From NCBI GenBank assembly GCA_019358975.1, contig JAHHIL010000015.1, positions 38,509 through 102,508 of the forward strand: a stretch of 64,000 bases of DNA. Reading direction: 5' to 3'. The position numbers and the translations under genes were made by a program. This document shows, piece by piece, positions 16,259-24,570 of the stretch. The stretch comes from Trichocoleus desertorum ATA4-8-CV12 (GTDB lineage: Bacteria; Cyanobacteriota; Cyanobacteriia; FACHB-46). Below the pieces are notes generated by a model. It made no database searches and was not told where the DNA came from. It saw only the letters and a program-made list of their open reading frames with translations. Position 1 is the stretch's first letter, and every line of letters begins with the position of its first letter.

Positions 16259-17908
16259 TTAGGCAGACATCACCCAACTCTGGAGCTTAGAACTAAATTG
16301 AGCGAGGTCTACGTTTTTCACAATGGCGACAGTTTGAGCAGAACTAGTCTGGAACAGAATATCTGCCCCTTGAGGAATTGCTACACTAATGCTGCTACCA
16401 GAAGTCACAATCGAGTCGGTGCCAATCTGGAAATCTGTAATCACATGAGGCGTGCCAGGAATGACGGACTCGTTAATCCAGAACTGGTCTCGGCCTGCTC
16501 CTCCCGTCATGGTGCTGCCTCTACTGCCACCGAATAACAAGTCATCACCATCACCACCTAAGAGTTGGTCTGCGCCACCAAGTGCGCCTACTCTACCTTC
16601 TGATTTGCCATACTGCATGTAGTGAGCAAACCCACTGGTGAAAACTCCCTGAGTCACTGCTGCTGCGACATCTGAGTTGCTTCCGAGATAGTAGCTTTCA
16701 CTATAGAAAGTGCTAGGGTTGCGGCCCTCTTGGTGACCGTGCTGAGTGAAGTGATTAAATCCGCTGGCAAAGACTCCTTGAGCTACTGCTGCCGCGACAT
16801 CCGAGTTGGTAGAAAGGTAGTATCTCTCGTTGAACAGCAAGTCATCACTACGGCCTTCAAATTGTCCATGACTCAGGAAATGTTGCAAGCCGCTGCCAAG
16901 GACGCCCTGAGCCACAGCCACAGCCACATCTGGGTTCTCGCCCAGATAAACTACTTCATCAAAGGAGTGACTAGCGACTCGACCTTCATACAGACCGTGG
17001 TTTACAAAGTGAACGAGACCACTGCTAAAGACACCCTGATCAACCGCAGCAGCGACATCTGGGTTCTCCGCTAAATAGAGGGCTTCATCGTAGAGTTCGC
17101 TGGGATTACGGCCCTCATAGAGACCGTGTTGAGTAAAATGGTCAAAGCCATTGCGAAATACGCCCAGAGCTACAGCCGCTGACACATCTGAGTTCTGCTC
17201 TAGATAAAAAGATTCATCAAACAGCTGAGTGAGGATGTCTCCATCAGGTGCTCCAGTGAAACGAGCTTGCTGAGCGAGGGTGAGAATACCTTCAGAGGTA
17301 GACTCAGCAATGAGGGTGTCATTCCCTGCTCCTCCAGAGAGGATATTGCTGCCGCGATTGCCAATGATGATGTTATCGAGGGCATTCCCTGTGCCATTCG
17401 TGTTTTGATGACCTGTGAGAGTCAAGTTTTCTAAGTTAGGACCCAAAGTCCAAGAGACACTCGATCGCACAGAATCTACACTGACTGGAATATCACCACC
17501 AAAGTCTTCCGATCGAATAGAATCACCAAGGCTATCAACAATGAAAATATTATTACCTGTGCCACCGCCACCATATAGGAAATCATCTCCATTTCCACCA
17601 TTGAAGACAAAGGTGCTCCCATCTGATGGCCCTAAATTATAAGACACAATAGAGTCATTACCTGCGCCACCAAACAGGAAACCACCGCCGTCAGAAGCTT
17701 CTATAGTGTCATTTCCCTCACCTCCATTCACGATATTAAAACCTTCGTAGGCATATAGAAAATCGCTACCTGTACCGCCGAGAAGAAGGTTGTCACCAGC
17801 TCCATATATTTCATCATCTCCGCCTTGGCCATCCAAAATATCAAAAGAATCCTTATTTCCGAAATCATCCAAATAGTTGTTCTGCTCGTTGCCAGGAATG
17901 TAAGCCAT
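16259..17908 (-). CDS. RTX-type calcium-binding repeat protein
   Basis: A 549-aa acidic, Gly/Asp-rich protein. It has RTX nonapeptide-like motifs (GGxGxDxL/I) near the N terminus (GGTGSDFLY, GGEGNDTI, GGAGNDSI, GGNGDDFLY), near residue 200 (GGAGNDTL), and after the central repeats (GGDGDDLLFGG, GGAGRDQFW). The middle holds five tandem 43-aa units. There is no Sec signal, which fits type I secretion through a C-terminal signal, though no transporter genes are nearby. The ATG at 17908 is preferred: AAGGA lies 9 bases upstream and the N terminus MAYIPGNEQNNYL matches that of a second, broken copy upstream. The frame itself is open to 18019. Confidence 0.85.
   Translation of the reverse strand: MAYIPGNEQNNYLDDFGNKDSFDILDGQGGDDEIYGAGDNLLLGGTGSDFLYAYEGFNIVNGGEGNDTIEASDGGGFLFGGAGNDSIVSYNLGPSDGSTFVFNGGNGDDFLYGGGGTGNNIFIVDSLGDSIRSEDFGGDIPVSVDSVRSSVSWTLGPNLENLTLTGHQNTNGTGNALDNIIIGNRGSNILSGGAGNDTLIAESTSEGILTLAQQARFTGAPDGDILTQLFDESFYLEQNSDVSAAVALGVFRNGFDHFTQHGLYEGRNPSELYDEALYLAENPDVAAAVDQGVFSSGLVHFVNHGLYEGRVASHSFDEVVYLGENPDVAVAVAQGVLGSGLQHFLSHGQFEGRSDDLLFNERYYLSTNSDVAAAVAQGVFASGFNHFTQHGHQEGRNPSTFYSESYYLGSNSDVAAAVTQGVFTSGFAHYMQYGKSEGRVGALGGADQLLGGDGDDLLFGGSRGSTMTGGAGRDQFWINESVIPGTPHVITDFQIGTDSIVTSGSSISVAIPQGADILFQTSSAQTVAIVKNVDLAQFSSKLQSWVMSA
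16580..17224 (-). repeat. Five tandem 43-aa (129-bp) coding repeats
   Basis: Each unit follows the pattern YLxxNxDVAxAVxxGxFxSGxxHFxxxGxxEGR. All five units are exactly 43 residues, with the DV-AV and HG/YG-EGR positions conserved. The DNA copies differ by many substitutions, so the duplication is not recent. Confidence 0.9.
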
Positions 17909-18092
17909 GTTAGATGTCCTTGAAATTTGTGAGTGTTGAATCTTGTCGGCAAAGCAATTCCAACTGCCTGCGATCGCGCAGTAAGAAGCCTCACTTTGGC
18001 TCTGGTATCTTTGGAGCATAGAGGCCAGATGCCATCTGAATGCAAAATGTAGATTGCTTGGAAAATGTTTGTAGAGAGAGTAGAAAGGGAGG

Positions 18093-18200
18093 CTAGGAAT
18101 CTAGAGAAACATACCTGGCATCATGACTGGAGTCGCTGCCTAGAACGCTATGCTCATTAACTAAATAGTTCTTACTGTTGGTATCCGAAATGTATGCCAT
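18093..18200 (-). pseudogene. 5' remnant of a second RTX-type gene
   Basis: A 35-codon frame starting ATG at 18200 with GAGGAA upstream. Its first residues, MAYISDTNSKNYLVNE, parallel MAYIPGNEQNNYLDD of the RTX protein that begins 292 bases downstream. The frame then ends at a TAG. It is best read as the start of a former tandem duplicate, the rest of which is gone. Confidence 0.6.
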
Positions 18201-18486
18201 CAATGATTCCTCAACGAAGCTGGTAGCTATGTATTCCCTGTGGTATCTATCGTAAATTTAGCTACCACTTTGTAACTTCCTCCAGCAGATTCACCCAGAA
18301 GCAGGATTTGGTGGATTTACTGAGCTGCTGACTGCCATTAGTATCAATTTCAGTAATGCCTCTATTTCGATTTCTGAGCTACTGGAATCTGGGGCGAGCC
18401 TAAAAGGGCGATCGCGTTGTCCAATTCACCCCGACATGAGCTAAAACTTTAGGGATAGAAACCTTGAATTTGCTTGACTATTAATA

Positions 18487-18765
18487 TTGCGCAGTCATCT
18501 AGTCACGCTCTTTGAGGGATCGCATTACGCTCAAGCTGATGTGTTGCGTCAAACTGCCAAGCGGCCTGCCGATCTAGCGGCTCGTTATGGGGGTGAGGAG
18601 TTTGCCATCCTGTTACCTAATACAGAAGCAGCATGTTTGGTACCGCAGTCTGATATGGCTCCCACTTTTTTGATTGCTGCGGCTGACAAAGCTCTATATC
18701 AGGCAGATGGCGGGACGCGATCGCCACTTGGTCTACAAATAAGGGTTTTGCAAATTAAGGATTAA
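18487..18765 (+). pseudogene. GGDEF (diguanylate cyclase) remnant
   Basis: The frame contains KRPADLAARYGGEEFAILLPNTEAA, the active-site region of a GGDEF domain. It then jumps to DMAPTFLIAAADKALYQA, which in an intact domain lies some 40 residues further on. The N-terminal half of the domain (metal-binding and dimer parts) and all sensor domains are missing. So a c-di-GMP synthase gene has been reduced by at least two deletions. No activity is expected. Confidence 0.75.
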
Positions 18766-18860
18766 CAAAAACCTGATTACCAGAAACTCAATTTCTCATT
18801 GGCATTTCGACACCGAATCTGTCAAAGTATTTCACAAAGCACTGTTGCCCAGGCAGGCCC

Positions 18861-19808
18861 ATGCTATCAGCTCGTTTTATTCGCTTTTTTCAACACCTAA
18901 ACTGGACAACGATTAAACAAGTGATTGATTCTGCTGGCAAGCAGCGGTTACCAGGTCTCTCGGCAGAAATGGCCTACAGTGCCATGCTGGGAATGTTTCC
19001 AGCGATTCTAGCTCTACTGACCGCGATCGGATTGTTTGAATCTCTGCAAGGGACGCTGCAAACCCTAGCTTCTCAGCTCAGTCAAGTCGCCCCTGAAGAG
19101 GTGCAAGCTTTAATTGAAAACTTTGTGAAGGGTATTAGCCAAACCCGCAACCGCAGTTTATTTTCTCTCAGTTTCATTGCGGCGATTTGGGCTTCTTCAG
19201 GTGCGCTGAGTGCGGCAATGACCGCCTTTGATCATATCCAGCAAATTCCCCCAGAGCAAACCCGCCCGTTTTGGAAAGCTAAATTAGTTTCCTTAGCGCT
19301 CACGATCGGCACAATTTTACTGTTACTAGTGGCGTCTTTCTTGATGTTTATTAGTGACTTAATTATCAAACATGTCGCGAGTCAAAGTGGCTTTTTAGGA
19401 TCAGGGCTGTTGTCTACTTGGCGGTTACTCAGTTGGCCGTCAGCGCTAGGCATTGTCTCTGCGGCATTTGCCTTTATTTATCGCTATGGGCCGAGCAAAT
19501 GGAAACTGGGAACGCCGATTATGCCTGGAGCAGTAATGGCGGCAGTATCTTGGGCCATGCTCTCCAGCTTATTTCGGTTTTATGTGTCCCAGTTTGGCGA
19601 CTTCAACCGAGCCTATGGAGCAATTGGCGCAGTCATTGTCTTGTTGCTGTGGCTCTACTTAAGCTCGTTAGTCTTGCTAATTGGCAACCAGTTAAATGTC
19701 ACCGTTGGCGCGGCCATGCAGCAACACCAGCAGAAAACCCTTCAAGCGACTCAATTAGCGCGCTCGTTGCAGCCCAGCGACAATTCCAGTCCCGATGGTC
19801 AAAAATAG
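18861..19808 (+). CDS. YihY/BrkB family membrane protein
   Basis: A 315-aa protein with about six membrane segments. The family pattern is clear: LPGLSAEMAYSAMLGMFPAILALL (about residues 33-56), an amphipathic region, FDHIQQIPPEQTRPFWKAKL and, near the end, FGDFNRAYGAIGAVIVLLLWLYLSSLVLLIGNQLN. The family was once called ribonuclease BN by error; the true role is unknown, possibly transport or export. The 3' end overlaps, on the other strand, the end of a 63-aa membrane-protein gene by 54 bases. Confidence 0.88.
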   Translation: MLSARFIRFFQHLNWTTIKQVIDSAGKQRLPGLSAEMAYSAMLGMFPAILALLTAIGLFESLQGTLQTLASQLSQVAPEEVQALIENFVKGISQTRNRSLFSLSFIAAIWASSGALSAAMTAFDHIQQIPPEQTRPFWKAKLVSLALTIGTILLLLVASFLMFISDLIIKHVASQSGFLGSGLLSTWRLLSWPSALGIVSAAFAFIYRYGPSKWKLGTPIMPGAVMAAVSWAMLSSLFRFYVSQFGDFNRAYGAIGAVIVLLLWLYLSSLVLLIGNQLNVTVGAAMQQHQQKTLQATQLARSLQPSDNSSPDGQK

Positions 19809-19946
19809 CAAAAACCAGATAATGGCGCTAGAAAGAAAAGACAACAGGCCAAATCCCCTCAAAATCCAAACAACCCCAGTGATCCCCAAACAAATGAGAA
19901 AAATCTTGGTGGTGGGGTGAGAAAAGTACCGAGAAAAATTATTCAC
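19755..19946 (-). CDS. Small membrane protein
   Basis: 63 aa with two hydrophobic segments (about residues 14-31 and 35-58) and a polar N terminus (MNNFSRYFSHPTTK). Similar ~60-aa proteins with this start and a WxLRGxGxLSFL turn occur in other cyanobacteria, as far as I recall. Its 3' end overlaps the BrkB-type gene. Function unknown. Confidence 0.6.
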   Translation of the reverse strand: MNNFSRYFSHPTTKIFLICLGITGVVWILRGFGLLSFLSSAIIWFLLFLTIGTGIVAGLQRAR

Positions 19947-20197
19947 GGGAATAGTTGCCTCAACTTTGCAAGCGATCGCTTCGTTTTGGCTTCATTTTGA
20001 CATGAGAAGCCTGAGCCTGCCCACAGCAGTTGAGTTGGTAAGGGTTCAAGTTTTAGGTATTTGAGTCAAATGAATAGTTGCCTAGCGTAGAGTTAGTTTA
20101 CAGATTCTTACAAAATTTTGCTGAATCTTTATCCAGAACTCGTTTCTTTCTCTGGGGATCTCGGTAAGGTGGGAATATCAGACGATCCTGAGCCTAC

Positions 20198-20764
20198 ATG
20201 ACTGTTGATTCATTTGACGGCAATTGTCTAGCATCTACCTCGAACCGCAACTGGCGTGACCAGGAAGCTCTAGTACGAGGTGAGATTTTGCTGAGTACCA
20301 GAGCCCATTCTGCATGGGGTGGGGCGGTTACGGCTTCAATGTATCTACCCTTGTCGCGATCGCTAGCTTGGCAGCAGCTAACCGACTATCCACGCTGGGT
20401 ACAATACTTCCCCGATTTGGTTCGCAGTGAGGTGCTACACCGAGGCGATGGTGTCAATTCGGGCAGAAAACGGCTCTACCAAGTGGCGAGTAAAGCGTTT
20501 CTCTTTTTTACCGCTCAAGTTGAAGTTTATCTAGGGGTTGTAGAGACTGTCCACCAAAAAATTCAGTTTCGTCAGGAGCAAGGAAGTTTCACCGATTTTG
20601 CGGCTGATCTGACCTTGCAAGATTATTTGAGCGGAACTCTCCTATCCTATTCAGTGCAAGCAACCCCCGCGATTCCGGTGCCCTCTGTGTTTGTGCAACA
20701 AGCCATCCAGTTAGATTTGCCAACTAACATGCGGAAGATGCGCCAAGTGCTTTGTGTTGGTTAG
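20198..20764 (+). CDS. SRPBCC (START-like, cyclase/dehydrase type) protein
   Basis: A 188-aa protein whose residues about 40-185 fit the polyketide cyclase/dehydrase branch of the SRPBCC fold. It has SMYLPLSRSLAWQQLTDYPRWVQYFPDLVRSEVL, then alternating strands, then a long C-terminal helix (FVQQAIQLDLPTNMRKM). These proteins bind hydrophobic ligands in a deep cavity; the ligand here is unknown. It is followed 50 bases later by a secreted-protein gene on the same strand. Confidence 0.75.
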   Translation: MTVDSFDGNCLASTSNRNWRDQEALVRGEILLSTRAHSAWGGAVTASMYLPLSRSLAWQQLTDYPRWVQYFPDLVRSEVLHRGDGVNSGRKRLYQVASKAFLFFTAQVEVYLGVVETVHQKIQFRQEQGSFTDFAADLTLQDYLSGTLLSYSVQATPAIPVPSVFVQQAIQLDLPTNMRKMRQVLCVG

Positions 20765-20813
20765 ATTGCTTTAGAGCGCCACTAGATTGTCCACCCTCAT
20801 TGATGAGGTTTTT

Positions 20814-21617
20814 ATGACTTCCTGCTTCCCACTGCAATCGCAAGCTCATCGTGACTCGTTCGCTACAAGACTCTCGACTCTGGCTCGTTGGGGCAGGGTG
20901 GCTTGGGGAGGGATGGCGATCGCCACACTGGGGACGATGGTATCGCTGAGTTTCGCGGGTACTGCCACCGCAGCGACTCCTGCCTCTCTAGCGGATTCTC
21001 CCGCCGCTCAGAAACTCAACAAAATGTTCTCCCCCAAAATTCAGCAGGTGCTCAATGCTTGTAGTCAGCAAGGGAGCGTCAATTTGAGTGCGGGGGCTGA
21101 CCAAGATGGCTCGGTCATCTGCGCCGATGGAGCCCGGAACTCGGCAGTTCGATTTAATGATTACGTCAGCACTGTGTCCGATTTTCTTTCAGCGAGTTTC
21201 TTGGTGGGAGTTCGGGCGGCGCTCAATTCTTATCCGGGGGCGCAAATGGATATGGTGACTAGCTATTTGGCAACGGCAGATGGCAAAGCGTCTCTGCAAG
21301 AAGCGCTGACAAACGCCATTACTACCAGCGGTCTGGTACCCCCAAACTCTCAGAAGTCGGTAACTTTGTTAGTCGATCGGGTGATGCAGCGATCGCTACC
21401 TATTCTACAAAGCACAGGCAAATTCAATAACTTGTTTGGCAGCACCGAACAATATCGCCAAGTAGCAGATAAGTTCTGTAAACCCCCTGGCTTGACTATA
21501 GAACAAGCGAAAGGCTTAGTTCCGCAACTAGATACTGTGCAAATTTATGCGATTTGTGTGCAGGAATCTGGCTTGTCTGACGAAGTGCAAAAGGAGATCC
21601 AGCAGCCAGTTAAGTAG
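20814..21617 (+). CDS. Secreted hypothetical protein
   Basis: A 267-aa protein with a long N terminus, a hydrophobic segment (GGMAIATLGTMVSLSFAG, about residues 30-47) and a likely signal-peptidase site after AGTATAA. The mature part is polar with four to five Cys (NACSQQG, VICADG, KFCKPPG, YAICVQESG), which could form disulfides in the periplasm. I do not recognise a family. The ATG at 20814 has GAGG 9 bases upstream; a TTG at 20787 is in frame but less likely. Confidence 0.65.
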   Translation: MTSCFPLQSQAHRDSFATRLSTLARWGRVAWGGMAIATLGTMVSLSFAGTATAATPASLADSPAAQKLNKMFSPKIQQVLNACSQQGSVNLSAGADQDGSVICADGARNSAVRFNDYVSTVSDFLSASFLVGVRAALNSYPGAQMDMVTSYLATADGKASLQEALTNAITTSGLVPPNSQKSVTLLVDRVMQRSLPILQSTGKFNNLFGSTEQYRQVADKFCKPPGLTIEQAKGLVPQLDTVQIYAICVQESGLSDEVQKEIQQPVK

Positions 21618-21844
21618 AAGCAAGATTCCAGATCAAGAGGACGATCGGACGGTGGGCTCCGGTGTCACTGGGGTTTCAGGTGCGATCGCCTCTAGATCAG
21701 CTTGGACAATTGGTTAAAGATCCGATCGCGGTGTGATCAAGTTGTTGCGATCGCGCCCATTGCTACTAACACCACAGCCTGATGAAACCGGACTCACTCG
21801 AAAAGCGATTACGCTGAAAAAGCGGCCTTATTGAGTTAGCCCTA

Positions 21845-24121
21845 GTGAGTCTAAAAGATCTAAAACTCCACCATCAATATCGTAGCGATCGCCATAATTT
21901 GCTGCAAGATTTCTACATCCCTTGTCTCCAGCAGGCGATTACTTACGATCGCGCGGTGGGCTTTTTCTCCAGCACTTCTTTAACTTTAGCGGCTCAAGGA
22001 TTGACGGCTTTTATCAGCTCTAGCGGCAAAATGCGGCTAATTGCTTCGCCTCAGTTGTCAGTTGAAGATGTCGCAGCGATCGCCCAGGGCTTGAAGCAAC
22101 GAGAAGAAGTGATTGTTGAGGTGGTGAATCGTGAGCTAGAGCAGGAATTTGATCAGATTGCTCAAGATCGGCTCGCCTGCCTAGCTTGGCTCCTCAGCCA
22201 AGAGATTTTAGAGATTAAATTGGCTGTTTATCGAGATCTACGCAATCAAGGGGTTTATCACGAAAAGCTGGGTATCTTTAGGGATACAGCAGGATACGTG
22301 GTAGCCTTCAGCGGTTCCGCCAACGAAAGTGAAAGCGCCTACCAGCGAAACTTTGAGTGCCTCGATGTATTTCACTCTTGGCGATCGGGAGATGAGGAAC
22401 GAATTACCGAGAAGCTAGAAAACTTTGAGCAGCTTTGGCAGAACCAAACGCCAGAGTTGGATGTGATTGATTTCCCAGCAGCAGCCAAACGAGGGCTGTT
22501 GAAGCACTGTCCTAAGCAATTTCCCAGGGAGGGGTTAGAAAAGGAGACAGGAGCCAGAAGTCAGGAGTCAGCAGGGAGGGATGGGAAGTGCAGGGAGATC
22601 AGAGATAAGCGGCGAAAGGTAGAGGCACAAGGGATCTCGCCCAATAGAAGCCAAGAGCCAAAAGGAAAATATGAACCGTTGGGAGCTAAGCGACAAAAAC
22701 GAGAGGACAATCCAACTTCTGAATCCTGGCTCCTGACTCCTCACTCCTTACTCCTATCTCCTACCTCAGTTCCAAGTCTCCCTCCCTGGCTCACATTACG
22801 CCCCTATCAACAACAAGCCATTGATAACTGGTTTGCCAATCAGGGACGAGGCACGCTGAAGATGGCAACTGGCAGCGGCAAAACCATTACCGCACTAGCG
22901 ATCGCAGCCGCACTTTTCCAGAAGATTGGACTCCAAGGATTACTGATTGTTTGTCCCTACCGTCATCTAGTGACTCAATGGGCCAGAGAAGCCCAGAAGT
23001 TTGGCCTTGACCCTATTTTGGCGTTTGAAAATGTTCGGAGCTGGCAGGGACAATTATCCACCCAACTTTATAATGTCCGTTCTAGCCATCAACCGTTTCT
23101 GACAGTGATTACCACGAATGCCACCCTGATTAGTCAGAGTTTTCAATCTCAGTTGCTCTACTTTCCTGACAAGACCCTGATTATCGGAGACGAAGCCCAT
23201 AATCTAGGATCTCCTCAGCTAGAAAAGCGCTTGCCACGAAACATTGGGCTACGGCTGGCTCTATCCGCCACCCCAGAGCGTTATTTCGATGACGAAGGCA
23301 CGCGATCGCTGCTGAACTATTTTGGTCCTGTTTTGGAGCCAGAGTTTACCTTAGCCGATGCGATGCGGGTAGGAGCCTTGGTGCGGTACTACTACCATCC
23401 AATTTTGATTGAACTCACAGATGTAGAAACTAAGCGCTATGCCGAGTTGACTGCCAAAATTGCCAGAGTCTTGTCCTTAGAAGATGACGAAACGGATGCT
23501 GCGGTAGCGGCGTTATCCATGCAACGGGCCAAACTGATTGGCAATGCCGCGAATAAATTAGTAGCTTTGCGATCGCTGATGTCATCTCGTCTCCAGACCA
23601 GTCATACCCTGTTTTACTGCGGGGATGGTTCGGTGGAAGATGAGCGGACGGCTGATAGCAATCGCCAACTCAACGCCGTGGTCAAACTTCTTGGCTCAGA
23701 ATTAGGCTATCGGGTCACTACTTACACTGCTGAAACTTCCCTCGACAAGCGCGAAGATCTACGGCAACAGTTTGAATTGGGAGAGTTACAAGGCTTGGTG
23801 GCGATTCGCTGCCTAGATGAGGGGGTGGACATTCCCGCCATAGAAACTGCTGTCATGCTGGCAAGTAGCAGCAATCCTCGACAATTTATTCAGCGCCGAG
23901 GCCGAGTACTGCGACCCCATCCGAACAAGCAACGCGCCACGTTATTCGACATGATTGTATTACCACCTGACTTGGGGCGAAACACGTTTGAGGTAGAGCG
24001 TAATCTGTTACGGAAGGAATTGAAGCGGTTTTTAGAATTTGCCGACCTAGCCGACAATGCCGCAGAGGCCAGAGTGAAGTTGTTAGCACTGCAAAGTCAA
24101 TACGGGCTATTAGATGTTTAG
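21845..24121 (+). CDS. Dnd-type restriction protein: PLD-like domain plus SF2 helicase
   Basis: A 758-aa protein resembling the 'DNA phosphorothioation system restriction enzyme' family of cyanobacteria. The N-terminal part (about 1-220) is phospholipase-D-like, with YHEKLGIF (138-145) and FSGSANESES (155-164). The helicase has RPYQQQAIDNW (Q-motif-like, about 319), Walker A ATGSGKT (341-347), DEAH (449-452), ALSATPERY, and motifs V/VI RCLDEGVDIPA and FIQRRGRVLRPHP. Known relatives are thought to cut DNA lacking phosphorothioate marks. Residues about 231-315 between the two parts are low-complexity and derive from heptamer tandem repeats. It starts with GTG at 21845. The next genes are DndD-type, so it likely acts with them. 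Confidence 0.85.
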   Translation: MSLKDLKLHHQYRSDRHNLLQDFYIPCLQQAITYDRAVGFFSSTSLTLAAQGLTAFISSSGKMRLIASPQLSVEDVAAIAQGLKQREEVIVEVVNRELEQEFDQIAQDRLACLAWLLSQEILEIKLAVYRDLRNQGVYHEKLGIFRDTAGYVVAFSGSANESESAYQRNFECLDVFHSWRSGDEERITEKLENFEQLWQNQTPELDVIDFPAAAKRGLLKHCPKQFPREGLEKETGARSQESAGRDGKCREIRDKRRKVEAQGISPNRSQEPKGKYEPLGAKRQKREDNPTSESWLLTPHSLLLSPTSVPSLPPWLTLRPYQQQAIDNWFANQGRGTLKMATGSGKTITALAIAAALFQKIGLQGLLIVCPYRHLVTQWAREAQKFGLDPILAFENVRSWQGQLSTQLYNVRSSHQPFLTVITTNATLISQSFQSQLLYFPDKTLIIGDEAHNLGSPQLEKRLPRNIGLRLALSATPERYFDDEGTRSLLNYFGPVLEPEFTLADAMRVGALVRYYYHPILIELTDVETKRYAELTAKIARVLSLEDDETDAAVAALSMQRAKLIGNAANKLVALRSLMSSRLQTSHTLFYCGDGSVEDERTADSNRQLNAVVKLLGSELGYRVTTYTAETSLDKREDLRQQFELGELQGLVAIRCLDEGVDIPAIETAVMLASSSNPRQFIQRRGRVLRPHPNKQRATLFDMIVLPPDLGRNTFEVERNLLRKELKRFLEFADLADNAAEARVKLLALQSQYGLLDV
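22535..22790. repeat. Heptamer tandem repeats in opposite orientations inside a coding region
   Basis: The left part (about 22540-22590) is built of 7-base units such as AGGAGCC AGAAGTC AGGAGTC. The right part (about 22725-22780) contains TGACTCC TCACTCC TTACTCC TATCTCC. The two blocks are roughly inverse complements and flank about 140 bases. Such heptamers are typical of cyanobacterial short tandemly repeated repeats. Here the frame stays open and they encode the interdomain linker. Confidence 0.8.
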
Positions 24122-24146
24122 TCTTACCCCCTACCAACACGAATGC

Positions 24147-24268
24147 CTGACGACTGAAGTCGCGGCTACAAGAACAAAGACCGCCTTCGCGGTCTCATTG
24201 TTGAAAAGGTGATTTTAGCCTGCGTAGGCAGGCTTGGTTCCAGTAGCCCCAAGCTTTAGCTTGCGGCA
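24147..24268. repeat. Multi-hairpin dispersed repeat element
   Basis: It contains hairpins GACCGC-CTTC-GCGGTC (24179-24194) and AGCCTGC-GTAG-GCAGGCT (24217-24234), plus outer arms GGCTAC (24164-24169) and GTAGCC. This layout resembles a repeat family common in filamentous cyanobacteria. It lies between the restriction helicase and the small Dnd-associated gene and could terminate or attenuate transcription there. Confidence 0.7.
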
Positions 24269-24357
24269 TTTTAACGATTCATGCAGGAGGTTAAGGTAGC
24301 CACCGTAATGACGCTCAGGTATTCGCATTACAATGACTTAATAAAAAGGGTTGATTA

Positions 24358-24570
24358 GTGGGATCTGCCCTTACCAGTTCCCGCGATCGCTCACCCATGT
24401 CCCCAGCCTTCAGCATGAATGAAGTTCAGAAGCCCATCACCACTGCTCCTAAAGAAGTTCAGCAAATCATTCAAAAAGTTCTAGAACTGGAAAAAGACAG
24501 ACTCGATAAAAACGATCGCGGTCATGTCAACGAAGATATTGTAAAAATCATCAAGGAAGCGGTGCAATGA
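24358..24570 (+). CDS. Small Dnd-cluster-associated protein
   Basis: 70 aa if started at the GTG at 24358 (AAAAAGGG lies 7 bases upstream). ATG codons at 24397 and 24415 are alternatives. The conserved-looking part is helical and charged: PKEVQQIIQKVLELEKDRLDKN followed by NEDIVKIIKEAVQ. A small protein of this kind regularly precedes dndD in such loci, as far as I recall ('DNA modification system-associated small protein'). The stop overlaps the dndD start by 4 bases (ATGA), so the two are translationally coupled. Confidence 0.7.
   Translation: MGSALTSSRDRSPMSPAFSMNEVQKPITTAPKEVQQIIQKVLELEKDRLDKNDRGHVNEDIVKIIKEAVQ

Noticed and set aside
16730..17074. 114-codon plus-strand frame with a repeated pattern
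   Set aside because: It is the antisense shadow of the five 129-bp repeats in the RTX gene; its periodicity comes from that gene.
16580..17224. Regularly spaced repeats that could suggest a CRISPR array
   Set aside because: The 129-bp units are coding, diverged and lack the short identical repeat plus unique spacer structure.
22737..22760. ACTCCTCAC sequence resembling the core of the cyanobacterial sRNA Yfr1
   Set aside because: It belongs to the heptamer repeat inside a coding region and lacks the flanking stems of Yfr1.
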